Shown: in pieces, positions 45,720 to 59,000 of the stretch | How positions within the stretch are numbered: the stretch's first letter is position 1 | Layout of the letters: each line of letters starts with the position of its first letter | Assembly (NCBI RefSeq): GCF_020497125.1 | Contig: NC_059082.1 | Span: 19,023,965 to 19,087,964 of the forward strand | Source of the DNA: Mauremys mutica | Lineage: Eukaryota; Chordata; Testudines; Geoemydidae | DNA length: 64,000 nucleotides | Reading direction: 5' to 3' | Notes under the pieces: model-generated | Databases searched by the model: none | What the model was told of the DNA's origin: nothing | Seen by the model: the letters and a program-made list of their open reading frames with translations, nothing else | Made by a program: the position numbers and the translations under genes

Positions 45720-46680
45720 AGCTACAAGGTGGGCAAAGTAATATATTTTATTGGACCAATTTCTGTTGGTGAGAGAGAAGCTTTTGAGTCTTTCAAGTCT
45801 GGGAAACTTAATCAGACTGTCACAGCTAAATACAAGGTGGAACAGATTTAAGCAAAGTTCAGTTTAAGTTTAGAAAACATTCTATCTTTATTTTTCTTGT
45901 AACCATTTCTGACTTTAATACCTCATTACTTGTACTGCACTCACTTAAAATCTCTTATTAAATAAACTTATTTTGTTCTTTAATCAGAAGTAATCCAGTG
46001 TTGTGAATTTTTTTGGTAACTTCATTTAAGGTGGCAAGCTGTTGAGTATTGGTCCCCTTAGAGGGGCAACAGACTTAGTATATCTGGACTGTTCAGAAGG
46101 CTGGACAGTGCAAAACATGTTTTTTGGGGGAAATTCACGAGTGAAAGTGTGTTGAGGGTCACCCTGCAACTAGTAACAAAGGCTGCTGGAAGCCAGAGTG
46201 TGGCTGGTATTTGCTGACATGCTGCTGGGGTCAGAGCTGCTGGACCAAGACTGTGGCTCAGAGCAGGTGCGGTTCTAGGTATTTTGCCACCCCAAGCACG
46301 GCAGGCAGGCCGCCTTCAGTGGCATGCCTTCGGGAGGTCCCCGGTCCCGCAGATTCGGCAGCATGCCTGCAGGAGGTCCATCAAAGCCGTGGGACCAGCG
46401 GACTCTCCGCTGGCATGCTGCTGAAGGCAACCTGCCTGCCACCCTTGCGGCGACCGGCAGAGCGCCCCCTGTGGCTTGCCGCCCCAGGCACGTGCTTGGC
46501 ATGCTGGTGCCTGGAGCCACCCCTGGCTCAGAGTGTGACCTGCATGGGTATGACCTGCATGCTGGCAGGCTGATTATGAGTGACCCAGGTTGGAAGTTAC
46601 AACAGCAAAGCATTGTGAGGCAACCAAGGTTGCAGAATTGGAGCTAGTCACAAACAGATGTCACATTAACAGCTACAGGA
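45720..46680 (+). mobile_element. Probable solo LTR, split by a hAT MITE
   Basis: Starts near GCTACAAGGTGGGCAAAGTA and TTTTATTGGACCAATTTCTG, has AATAAA near 45960, and continues after the hAT insert with GTGACCCAGGTTGGAAGTTA, then CAACAGCAAAGCATTGTGAG. I recognise this as an LTR-like turtle repeat. The edges are approximate. Confidence 0.4.
46264..46525. mobile_element. hAT MITE (262 bp)
   Basis: Exact 8-bp duplication GCTCAGAG (46256-46263, 46526-46533). Ends CAGGTGCGGTTCTAGG and CTGGAGCCACCCCTG are imperfectly inverted. The GC-rich interior has inverted GGCAGGCAGGCC / CCTGCCTGCC blocks. Confidence 0.9.
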
Positions 46681-46822
46681 GATTCTGCCTTAGCTGAAGT
46701 AGAAAGGACCTACACTTTTGGAACAGACTTACAGACTTTTGGTCACTCGTTTTCAGTGGCCATGGTGTATAACATGAACAACAGCTATGAAGTAGGCATT
46801 GTGGTAATTGCAATAAATAATT

Positions 46823-47670
46823 CAGTAACATCTCACTTAACATTGTAGTTACGTTCCTGAAAAATGCAACTTTAAGCAAAACAATGTTAAGCAAATCCAA
46901 TTTCCCCATAAGAATTAATGTAAATGAGGGGGTTAGGTTCCAGGGAATTTTTTTTTCACTAGACAAAAGACATTACACACACAGAGTAAGTTTTAAACAA
47001 AATTTAATACTAGTACACAGTGATGATGATTGTGAAGCTTGGTTGAGGTGGAGGAGTCAGAGGGTGGGATATTTCCCTTACTGCTAAATGATGAACTAGC
47101 ACTTGGCTGAGCCCTCAAGGGTTAACTCTCTACACAAGGCAGCAGGAATGGAGGGAGATATGTGCATTTCCCTTAAATATACTGCCTTGTTTATTAGATC
47201 AGCTTGATGAGACACAGCTGCTGCAAGCTCCCTCCTCCTGAGTCCTGGTCTGTCCCCCCTGCTCTATGGAAGATAGGGTAAGTGGGGTACAGGAGCAGGG
47301 GACACCCTGACATTATCCCCCCTCTTCCTTCCCTCCCCCCCGCACAGCAAGCAAGAATCTCAGGGAGCAGTTCCAAGGCAGAGGGCAGGAGCAGCACATG
47401 GCAGTGGGGGGAGGGACACAGCTGAACTGCAGGCAGCTGCTGCACAGGGAACTTAGGGGAGCAGGGAGTTGATAGGGGGCTGCTGGTCCACACTGGTTCC
47501 AAGCCCCCACCAGCTAGCTGCAATCGGCTGCTCTTCCTGCAAACAGTAGACAAAGCAGACAGCTGCCAAACGATGTTAGAAGGGAGCATTACACAACTTT
47601 AAATGAGCATGTTCCCTAATTGATCAACAAAATCATGTCAACCAGGATGACTTTAAGTGAGGAGTTACTG
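46823..47670 (+). mobile_element. Second Tigger-like element, 848 bp
   Basis: Same family and direction as 30038-30935: starts CAGTAACATCTCACTTAACA, ends AAGTGAGGAGTTACTG. Flanking TA is no longer clear. Internal differences are mostly substitutions and small gaps. Confidence 0.85.
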
Positions 47671-50600
47671 TGTTAATAATTCAGGGCCAGATGTGTTACA
47701 GTATTCATTAATGTCTTCAGAGATGGATTAAGGTAATCCAGGACACAAGGCACACCATGACATGAGGCCTCTCATGACTCTATTCATGTAGCCCTGCCTC
47801 TGGGCTGTGTTCCCACTTCTGATGTGGGAGTGGCAGTAGCAATAGGTCCCCCCATCGCTTCCCAGAGAGTGAGGGGCTGCGGTCTAAGCCACACATCCCT
47901 GGTGAGCACCAGGTGCCCCCCCTCACCTTGAGAGTAGCTGGGAACCTTCTGTCCCCCAGAGAAGCCAGGTAACAGGGATGCACCTCCCACTATTTTACAC
48001 TCCCAACTCTTCTTGGATGAGTCAGTCTAGCCCACTGCACCCCTTTCCCCTTGCTAGAACAGTACTGGCAGAGGACCCCAAGTGCAGTAAGACTTGGAAT
48101 TAATACCACATTGAGATGCATGGGGCAATTCATACTTCACAGAGGCATCACTTCAGGTTCTCTGCAGACTTAGGTAGATATCACTGCATCAGTTACATTC
48201 AGATTAGGTTTTGTTTGTTTTGAAATCAATTAAATGGCTGGAAACTATGTTAAATGGAGAGTAAAGTTGCTTAGTGGTAAGTTGTCCCCTTCCAGAACAT
48301 TGCACTGAGTAAAACCCAAACTTCTGAAAATCCATAAATGAAGAGGTAAGATTGCTCATGCAACCTTAACTCTGCCCTCATTCAACAATGCCCTAATATG
48401 CCCCATTAACACACACACACACACACACACCCCTGTACTCCGCCAACCCACAATTCACCTAGCATAGCTGGAGGGCATGGGGGGGGTTGGCGTGCATGGA
48501 GGTTGAAGTGCACTGGCACAGCTGTGGGATGCAAGGGGATTGGAGTACAGGGTGACAGATTCACTGGCAGGGCTGGGTCTGCAGGGGGTGAGGTGTACTG
48601 ACAGAGCTGGGGATTCAGGATAGTTAGGGTGCTCTGGCAAAGCTGGGGTTGCAGTACACTGGCAGAGCTGGGAGCATGATGCCTCCTTCACCTGAGCCCT
48701 CAACCTCTCTCACCTCCCTTACCATTCATCCCCTTCCCCACAAACCCTCTCCCTTCACTGCAACCCCAAGCCGCTCTTTTCCCTCCCCCCCACCCCCAAC
48801 TCCTCTGCCCCCTAATGCCTCTCCACATGCAGGACAAATTCACATCTAATCCCCTACAATACTTTGATTACATTCCCCCCAAAATGAAATTACCACTCAT
48901 AATTCACAAATTACAGCAAACTCCACCCATTCAGTCCAAATCTCTCTTTGTCATAGGTAGGACTGGTGATTAATTTATCCCTAGCTGTGTTATGGCAGGG
49001 TAAGTTCACAGCCATCTCAAGGTCTGTGATTCATTCAGTCATTAATACCTATCAGTTTAACAATACAGAGCAATAGAAGGATACAAGTTGTGGTGGTGGG
49101 TCTGTAACTAAGGAGCCCCTTGGTCAAATAACCCCAAATCTGGGTCAGTAATGCTACACTGTTACCCTATGAGGCACCCCAAACTTCAAAGCAATCTGAT
49201 TAATGGTTTGGATTTTAGAGCATTTCCAAGAGTTGAGTTTCAAAGCATACTAAACGGCGGGAATGGAAACAGTCTAGCTGCTTTTCTGTATTGGCACATA
49301 TACAGTGTAAAAATGTACTTTTTTTTTTTAAATATTGTTCTCACTTTGGGTCTCCCAAAAATGTAGTGGGATTCATGCATTATCTTAGGAATACCATTTT
49401 GATCCACTAACAAATAGTTTGATCTCTACCACTGGGTAAAAACAACCAACCAAACCATAGAAGCTTTTTTTTTTTTTAAATGTCTATTTTTCCACAGCTC
49501 ATATCTCCAGAACCCCACTCAAATTTTTCCACTAAATTTCAAACAAGTCCAACTGAGCATGTCCATTTTTAGAGGATTTAGAATGGTCAACCTTTTAACA
49601 GATATCTTGATAAAGCTTTAACTATGGCAGCACTGGCATGCTGCTATCATGAAAGCTAAGATTCTGATGTAATCACACAATTTCATGAAGCTAGGTGCAG
49701 GTCTGTAATGCCTATGAGTCTTCCTACAGCCTACGTAACCTAAAAGGTTAAACAGTTGCAGCATTAATTTTAAAAAAAAAGTTATTGGAAACAGCTCTGC
49801 TTCTCTAAAAACATTCCACTGCATTTATGGCTACTCTGTTTCCTGCCCTAAAGCCGATTTGCAATCTAATGAGCCAACCAGCTTTCTATTTCAGGACTCC
49901 ACTCCTCTGACATTAACTCTTTAATGCTGGAGTCATTTCTCCTATACTGTCTAGGGCTAAAGGAATCTACCTTCAAAAATTACAGGCTACAATTATGGAC
50001 TAGTGGAACATGTTGAAGAGTTAGAAGGGAGCTCCATCAGTCTTTTAAACAATCTTTTGAAAAGAGGAATTTTTAGAAAGAAGATGACATTGCAAAGTAC
50101 AGGAGCTGAAACCCTTCTCAAAGCAAGCACTCTGATGTTTAATCCTTCAAAGAGCCAATAATCTAGTGCAGCTGTATAAAACAATATTTTGTCAGTGCAG
50201 GATACCTGGAAACCTTGCAAAATACAACCCAGAGGAAAGAAAGCTTTGACAGCAGAGTAAAATATCACCATATCCTCCCCCTATCCCTCCCTCCCCGAAT
50301 CTTACCTCCAACAGCAATCATTATGAAGCACAGATAAGTAACATTTGATCTTGGACTGTTAAGTTTTCATGACAATTCCACAAGACTGATATCAAAGTAA
50401 TGTCCAAAGACAACCCAAAACAGTCAGGTATTATAATCATCAGCTAAAAAATAAAAAAAATAAAAAAATCTACTTTTCCAGAATCACTATAATTAATAAC
50501 TTGTATAAAATATTTCTTAAATTAAGAATCCCCGTCATCCCTGTCCTCAGGGATAGACAAGGAACTTTTACTGTACCGATAAATTAAAAACATTGATTTA

Positions 50601-51560
50601 AGTATGAAGAATATCTAATGTTTCCTAAAATAGTTTGTCTCCATTCCCACGGAATGGACATTAAACTTAACCAATTACCATATTCTCCTATGTCCAGTCA
50701 TTGACCTGCAGCAGTAGTACAGTAATTACTATAAAAGGGAAGCCAGTTCCTGTGTTAGAGATTATCTTACGATAGGATATGCTGACATCTCATTTAAAAA
50801 ACACAGCATAGCACTATGCAAGTGGTATTAAATGCTTATATGAGGTATCTGATAATACTTTGAAAAAGAAAATAGTATTGGAGTCTGGATTTTTTTAACC
50901 TGCCATATTAGACTTTATATGCAATGATACCTGTGCTTTGCTCCCCACTATATCTAGTTCTTACACTCATAGTATAAAACAGACACTATTCAAAACGACT
51001 ACCTCTGATTCATTTGAAGAAATCTATAGTATTAGGACTGTGGCACTGTTATATACATAGAGCCTGATCCTCTTCTCCCTTACGCAGTGTTATTCCTTAC
51101 ACCTGTGAAAAGTGAGTATAAAATACCACCAAGTCAGAATTTTGTACAGAAGTGAGCATACAAGGTACAAAGGAGCAAAAGAATGAGGTCCTTTACATCT
51201 AGTTTGTGGCCAACCATACTTCACCTAGGCAAATTTAAAAATAACCTGAAGTGTGTGGATGGGGAGATGAGGACTAAAGGAAGGGAAAAAGATTGCTCCT
51301 TAGTGCAGAGATTTGACTTCTTACAACAAAATGCAGAAGGAAGGATGCAGGAGCAATCAGAGGCTTAATCAGATCATACTCTTGAGGATCTCCAGTCTGG
51401 CCCACAAGAACACATGGAGAGTGGCAGCCTCAGAAATCAGCAAGGATTCCTTATACAGCTTTGCTGGGCATCTGTGGCCCTAGGATCGCTCTCCCCTAAG
51501 GAGAAAGTCTCAGTTTCCACAAGACTTTGGAGCAGATGGGAACCACTGACAAGCCAACTA
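47671..51560. other. Intergenic stretch with simple repeats
   Basis: An (AC)11 microsatellite lies at 48409-48430 and a tandem-like AGCTGGGG-TGCAG block at about 48470-48670. No coding exon was recognised; ORFs of up to 92 codons have no family sense. Confidence 0.45.
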
Positions 51561-51710
51561 TTCTGAGGAGGTGAACTGGAGAACAGACACCTCATCCTGG
51601 ACCGAGAAGGAGACTAGGACAGGGAGATCTTGGTGTATAGGACCCAGGACCTCAGTTGGGACCCTTCCCCTCCTAGCTGGCAGGCAACAAATTCTTAGAG
51701 TTTGCCCCAT

Positions 51711-52100
51711 CTGCCTGTGGATCACTGGTGGGCTTCAAGGCCAAAGCTATACAGATTAATTAGCTCAACAGGAGAGGCTCTTGGTACGGGAGATAGGGTA
51801 TGAGCTGGTCCGAGTGTTTATTGATGTTGGGTTGATTAAGCAATTAATTGTGGCCAGATATCAGCCAGGCACAAGGTGGACAACCACTACACTGCCAGGC
51901 TGAAGCCACTTATCTTCAATGTTATGGCACTCAGGGCAGGTCAGAGCTGGTCTCAGTGCTTGTTGATGCCGCTTGTAATGTTGGTTTAAGCAATTATGGG
52001 ATGGGCATCAACTGGTGGATCACAACTGAGCTTCAAGGCTGAAGCCATTTGCCTGTGATGGTATGGTAGGCAGGGCATGAGCAAGTCCAGCACATGTGGA
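51711..52100 (+). repeat. Diverged tandem repeat, about 2.5 units of 135-165 bp
   Basis: Units start near 51728, 51893 and 52030. Each begins GGCTTCAAGGCCAAAGC or GGCTGAAGCCA-like and runs through GGGTATGAGCTGGTCCGAGT / GGTCAGAGCTGGTCTCAGTG and TTGATGTTGGGTTGATTAAG / TAATGTTGGTTTAAGCAATTA. Confidence 0.65.
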
Positions 52101-53576
52101 TGGCAAAGCTACAATCACCTGGTGTCCTGAGATTATTCACCTGAGTGAAAGTGATCTTGGGTAGTGCATTGGATTAAATTTAAGGATTGGACTACAGAGA
52201 GATGTGGAGTTATTACACACTTTGGCCTCACCCTCCATTGATTTAGTCAGGGATATGCACAAGATGAGTTGGGGGGAGCCATTGAGCCACCCCATGTCAC
52301 TGGGGCAGGAAAGAATGTGAGCTATGAGGTAGCTAGGGTAATTGAGATTTTTTTTGGGAGGGGTGGGAAGAGGGAGAAGACAGTGATATCTGATACAATG
52401 GCACTGAGCTCTTTAAGAAGGATGGAGTTTGGTAGATGGTGGGGCTGATGGTTGGCTCCATGGCATTAAGGATAGGGTCAGGCAGGAGATGGGGGTACTA
52501 GGCATGGTGGGTTAGGGTCCATCCATACTAAAATCACTGGCACTCACTCTAGCCAGTAAAGGTAAAGGCTAAAAGAACCAAAATTGCCAATAAGAGAGGC
52601 GCACTTGAAACCTTTTTGGACTGAAGTTGCCCCTGCCCCACCTTGTGGCCTCTGTCAGACTACCCCTCATTACATGAGGGGGAAGAGGTTTCACAAGTGA
52701 AGTGAGTCTGTGGAATAAACCACGGAGGGTCTACTCTGATTGTGGAGCTTACAGTAGAAACTCCATAACCACCCCATACATGAAAGCTGGGGTCGGCAAT
52801 GTAGGGCCCCTCCCCAGCTATAAATTAATAAAGTTGAAGGCTGCTGTTTAAGCCTATCCTTGTCAACCATTTGCCTGCTTGTGCTGGTCACACAGAAAAG
52901 GGGTGTAGAGAGAGGTATGGCTAAATAGGAGATGGGACTTGATTACAGAAGGGCTCAATTTACACACTTTAAGAGTAGTGTTGAATTGATCCACTATTCT
53001 GTTGTTTCAACCATCAGCATATTATCTCAAAACGTGTCTTCAGGAAGGTGAAGCCTGTTAACTTTGCTGGCAGATTCATGCTGTCTAAATGGCCAACTTC
53101 AACTAGTCAAAGCTGTACAACTTTCTTACCACAGAAGCAATCTCCTCTAGTCATACAACACTTTCACTACATTGACTAGAGGGAATGAATGTTACCCTGC
53201 TAGCTTGAGGATTCCCTCAAGACGAGGGTTTAAATTCAGCTGGAGCAGAGCTGTGGAAAAGATTTTCAAATCCCTTGGAGTTTTTAATAGCATGGTGGTG
53301 GGGAGAAGGGAGTAGACCCTCGCTCAGCCTATAAGATCAGTAGAGATTAAGTGCTGTCAGCCTGAGTTCCTTGTTTTTACACCACTAAAAGTAAGATATG
53401 TTCTTTATCACAACTATAACCAATTTCAGAATTGTAATGCCTCCTCCTTTGTCTAAGGTGTGGTAGACAAAAAAAAGTTACATTAGAACCTGTTCACTCC
53501 AAGCTATTAAGGGAGTACAAGGTTATTTTTCAAGTGTGTAAGATACAAGCAGAAGTAGTTGAGTTTTCAAGGTGGT

Positions 53577-55925
53577 GTTTATTGAACAATTACAGTATTT
53601 ATGATCCAAAAAACCAAGTTGGAAAAACTTTAGTATGACAGACCTTGTGTTAGAATTACAGACAAGATACTCATGCTAGTCTATAGTTTGCTATTTAAAA
53701 AACAGGGCATGTATTCTAATGTGATATACACATATGCCAAAAGAATTAATCTTTGCTTTGTGTAGTTACTGCAGTCACTTTGGAAAAATTACAGTAAAAA
53801 TAGTGTTCAATTCATTTGAAAGAAGAATGTTTCTCTACCCTGAGTGTACAGAGACAGAATAGCCCCTCATCTTAGGCTAGTGTCTCCCAAACTCGGGATG
53901 CCGCTTGTGTAGGGAAAGCCCCTGGTGGGCCAGGTTGGTTTGTTTACCTGCTATGTCTGCAGGTCCAACTGATCGCAGCTCCTACTGGCCGCGGTTCACC
54001 ACTCAAGGCCAATGGGAGATGCTGGAAGCAGCGTGAGCCGAGGGACATACTGACTGCCGCTTCCAGCAGCTCCCATTGGCCTGGAGCGGCAAACCACAGC
54101 CAGTGGGAGCCGCTATCAGTTGGACCTGCAGACATGGCAGGTAAACAAACTGACCCAGCCCGCCAGGGGCTTTCCCTACACAAGTGGCATCCCAAGTTTG
54201 GGAAACACTGTCTTAAGCCTTCACATCAGCTCTTATAGCAATAGGTATACACTGACACATTTCAGTCACAGAAGACCTCTTTAATTTATAGGAGAGTCGC
54301 ATGACAGTGGTCAGATCACACTGTGTTGAAAGATATTTTAAAGACAAACTTGCAGGCCTGATCCTACTCCTGTTGAAATAAATGAGAGTTCCACTGACTT
54401 ACCAGGTGTCTTGTCAATGCTCTAAAGTTGGCGATAATTCAAGTTCATGAACTTAAGTGAAATCAAGGAAGCAAGTTATGACCACTTTAAGTTGCTGCAT
54501 CCATACCAATTGCATAGTTTGAGAGGACAATTGTCTATTACCCAAGATTAAAAAAGATAAAGATGCACTTATGATAGTGATTATGGACCTAGTCACTTCA
54601 AGGGATACTTAAACTTGTTGCCTCTGGCATTCATGACTATTTAACAGAAGCAACATCTCAAAATGCCAGCACTGTACATATATCAAGTATACACAGACTA
54701 CAATTTAGCATAAGTGTCAAATGTGGTATGTTTCTTTGAGAAGTGATTAAGACTAGTCTACCTATTTTCTCTTTAATTTAGGCCATTACATCATCTACTT
54801 CAGTTTAAAAAAAGTTACCTAGGAACTTCCAATGCATTTAAAAAACAAAGTAATTAGAGACTGGTTTTATTTTTTTAAGTGTCTGGAAGACAGGCTGTCA
54901 CTTATTGTTAGATCTGGTGTCACTACCATTGGAAAAAACCAAACCAATCAGCTACCAAAAACAAACAAAAAAACCCCAAAACCAACCACCCACCCAACCA
55001 CCACGCTACATGACTGCTTGATACCTAGAATGTCATCTCTAGATGAGAGTTTAAAATTCAGTTGGTAATGTAAATTGCTGATGCATAAATTTAAGTCTAA
55101 AGAAAGTCTTGAGCATTCTGTTGAGACCCATCCAGCATTACCTAGCCTCTTTCAGAGACTTTGGCACAGCGAGATCTGTTGCAGTTATTACAGTAGTGGG
55201 AGAGAACATGCTAGGCATTTACAGCTCAGTGATGGAAACACATACCTGTTTTTCCAGTCACCTGGACCTACTTTAGGGTGGAGAACCCAGTTATTTTGTA
55301 AGAGTATCCATCACAAAAGCCTTAGTGTTGTGGAGACTTCACTGGGCTTTAAGATCTAATTTATAAAGTTAAAAGTAACACTAGTGTATAGTTCTAGCAA
55401 AGAATTAATTAGAATGTGGGCATCCAACTACTAGAGTCAGAGAAATGTTACATTACTATGAAATACTCCATTCCCCAGTAGAATCTCTTTTACTATTAGT
55501 GTAAACAAGTGAGGTCTTCCAACAGCATCAGTTTCCAGAATTTCTGTGAAAAAGAAAAAAAAGTCAAGACTGTTTTTATGCAAGTGGTTTTAAACTAGTA
55601 ACCATGCCTACCAAAAAAAAGGGGGCATACAATCTAACACTAAGTTCTCTGGGGTAGGTTTGGGGTCTTCCTATTTGGAAGACACCCAAGATGGTGTTCT
55701 AATTGGTACTGCACCATCACCATACCAGGTTGGCAATTATAATAGCCCCCATATGTGTGTATACAAGCCATTCTACAAAGAAGGCTGAAGCCTGAATTAA
55801 GCTACATAATATAGTTGGAGTTTTTCCTACCAGCTGCTAGCTCATATAGCTTTTATGGAACTTTAGGAAGCCTTCAGAGAACAGAACATACCAAAAATTG
55901 GTGCATCAGTCTCCTTTTGAGTTTT
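53577..55925 (-). other. Possible 3' UTR of the CDC42SE-like gene
   Basis: Past the TAG stop no further coding exon is seen. AATAAA signals on the gene strand occur near 54866 and 53577. A palindromic hAT element (53878-54210) lies before the more distant one. The extent is inference only. Confidence 0.3.
53878..54210. mobile_element. Palindromic hAT element, 333 bp
   Basis: Two arms of about 165 bases, roughly 85% inverted copies by eye. Ends TAGTGTCTCCCAAACTCGGG and the inverted CCCAAGTTTGGGAAACACTG. Target duplication TCTTAGGC (53870-53877) / TCTTAAGC (54211-54218). Relative of 28876-29102. Confidence 0.9.
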
Positions 55926-56000
55926 CTATAGCTGTGCACTTGCAGGAGTACCATTTGTGTAGCCACCTTTTGACTTCATATGGTCCTGAATTGATCCAGC
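55926..56000 (-). CDS. CDC42SE-like exon 3: C-terminus
   Basis: Twenty-four codons, [20 protein letters not shown] then SAQL, and a TAG stop. The acceptor TTTTTCTCTAG is strong. SIQ-x-x-M-x-SKGGY matches the CDC42SE2 tail; the last residues are shorter than in CDC42SE2. Confidence 0.87.
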   Translation of the reverse strand, partial: AGSIQDHMKSKGGYTNGTPASAQL

Positions 56001-59000
56001 CTAGAGAAAAATACAGTAGGTTAGTAGATGCCCTTTATTTGTCAAAAGCATTACGTCTTAAAATTAGAAAGGAAGAGAAAATACTTCAAACATTAATCCT
56101 AATAGACAAGACATACTTATCCACATATGGAGGGATGTCAATTGACAAAACAGAGATTAGCAACATGCTGCTTTTTCTAAATGGGCGTGCGCAAGTCCGG
56201 GTACTTCAGTGGAGTGAAAGAAAAATGAAGCGTCAGGAGTACTGACATGCTCCATCCCCCACACTGTATATGCCAGGACTGCAGTGTGTCAGATGAGAAA
56301 GTGCTATGAACTAGCATCAAGTTAAGTGACCTAAAATAAATCTATTTTGGGTGTGTAGGATGTAGAAGACTATGGTATGTCCCGACACTATTCTGATGCA
56401 TTAATTCTCTATACACTGGCAAGTGATGCTCACAACTTCAAATATTTTGTCTTAGCAGTTAGGCATGTCTCACATATTTCTGCTCATCTTGAAGATCACA
56501 TACTTACTGATGTAAAACCACTATTCATATCTCTTGTTCCAACATGGGCAGTATGAACAAAGTTCATTGGTTCTCCAATCATTTTTCGATCTAGTCTCCG
56601 ACGTCTCTTCTTTAAGAGAGAAGAGGAAAAAAATTATAAGTTCTTATGCAGAAAATCCTTTACATAAGACAGTCAAGGTTGTGTCTGGGAACTATCACCC
56701 AGTTGATAAGAAACTTGCTAATACTGACCTTCCAGTGACTCCTAGTGGAAACAGAACCAACACATTTCAGTGTTGTTTTTTAAAACAAGAGCAGAATGTA
56801 CTAAGGTTTTGTTGAAGTATGAATCTGTTTGTCAGCAGAAGATTTGAAGCAAGTGCTAAAAAGCTGTTTTCTAGCGCTAAAGGAACAGACTTGTAGTCTT
56901 TCACTCAACATAACTGAGGAACCTATAAAAATAGGCAGTTACACTAGATACTCCCTCTGCCATTTCCACTTGCTTTTCGTCTGATATGAACACAAATTAG
57001 GAGCACTAGAGGACTCAATGTGACACTTACTCCATCAGCAGGACTCCTATAGAGAAGTTACTGAATTTTAACCTCTTACTATAGCCAGATAGGCCAGTTG
57101 CAAGACTGGGGCCTCTTTCTATGGAACTTTGCACCCTCAAAGAGGCTCATTATAGTCCAGAGGTTCCATCTTTTGATTAGTTTCCAGGATGGGGGTCTGA
57201 AGATTGACTATTTAGACTCTTAAATTAAAGTAAAGGTGCAAAACAACTCCTATGTCTAACTGAGCATTTGCAGATGCATTTTTGTGAGTCTGGGCCTCTT
57301 GGGTTAGAAATCTATGCACCACAATGCTAAATGCAATAAGGGACATTTATGCATTTTTTTAAGCTAGCTTCTCAACCAGTCCTAGAACAATGAAGTCAAG
57401 GTTCCAGGAGTCAGATTTAATTAAACCCAGTTTCTCTCCTGTCTTGCATTGGGATGACAAAGCTTATATTGCTGGTAGGGTTGCCAACTTTTGTTAGACA
57501 AATTCCTAGAGATTGCCTCCTGTGACAATCTAATTCCTGGAGACTCCTACGGTAGGAAACCTTAATTGCTGGTGGAACAATCAACTGAGTGACTGTTGCA
57601 GTATGACCAGCAGCATACTATTTGCATGCAGCATCTTTCCCAAGAATTTTCTCTATCCCAAGAAAATGGTCTTACTGAGATCAGAGGACCCTATACAAGT
57701 ATTTGTTATAAGTTTGTTTTTGTTTGAAAAATATGTATTACCTCTGGTGATTAAAAAAATCCTTCTTGGGGGGGTACTGAGGAGTTCCAAAAGAGAATCC
57801 TCCTCAGTTCCTTTGCCAGAAAGCTATGGGATCTGCATGCTGAGTATAGAGCAAGATGAGAAGTTACTTCTCTCAGGGAGGCAGAGTACATAAATAGGCA
57901 TTCCCTGAACTATTATTGCTGCCGCTTTGGACAGACCACTCCCTACCTAATTAAATGCAACTGAACTGGGAGCCGAGATATCCAGTAAGCCATTATATTA
58001 GTTTTAAAAAGCACTTTTGAGGAAGAGAAGGTCAAGTGTCCACACGGCAGTATGGAGGGGGAAGAGCAGGACAGTCAAAAAAAAAGAGGGCAAGTATTCA
58101 TTTTGCTTCTACCATAGTATCACCTGTACTGTAATACATTCCCACCAATAGACAACACTAGCAAGACTTACCTTCCTTGTATACAAGATACCCAAGGCTT
58201 GCCAGAGTGATGTCCTATGGGAATTCTCCAGTATCAAGTTAGTTATAAGACCAGAGAGTTTATCCTTGTGCCACACAAGTACATTAGCCAGTGACTGAGT
58301 TGGTGTGACAGATGTGGGGTTGGTCTGTAATGATTTATAACTAATGCATGTTGATGTGGTTATAGGGTTGTTTTCTATGTAGCCATATTGGTTTAAACCA
58401 CAAAGTAGTATATTAATCCTGCACTTCAGGATATGTGATTTGCCACCACAATTTAGTTTCCATTTATATGCATCACAAAGCCAGTTTTCTTGTCTTTAGT
58501 CAATAGTGGTCTAGGACCAAGTCAAGACTAAGGAGCATTTGCAGAACCCTTAGTGTAATGGTCAAAGAAAGGGTACTTTCAGAAGCACTAAATATATCTC
58601 AGTCTCCCTCCTTTGAAGTCTGCAGGTAGAGGCTAAGGGTCGCTTGCGTACTTCTACTACTGAAAAGTTCAGCCCTAGAGACAGTTGTTTAAATGTTCTT
58701 CAGTGAGAACCAAGAAGGATGTTGACCTTTTCAAATATTACATTCCAGAGGCTGTAGCCACACCTCAAAGAGGGTTTGGTTTTTAGAGTAAAATGCAGTG
58801 CAGATACATTATTGGAACACTCCAATATTTGAAGTACTGTTCCATTCTGGAGACCTTAAATTACACCTTTTAACTTAGATCTAGTTCTTAATTATTCTTA
58901 GTCCAGTCTGCTAACCAAGAACCCCCCAGATCTGGAACTCTATCTGCATGGGGAGCCCCAGTGAAGTTATGGGGGACTCTGCAGAGTCCCAAGAAGCCTC

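Noticed and set aside
49993..50271. 92-codon minus-strand ORF
   Set aside because: No recognisable family, no splice support, composition like the flanks.
53944..54195. 83-codon ORF on the minus strand
   Set aside because: It lies wholly inside the palindromic hAT element.
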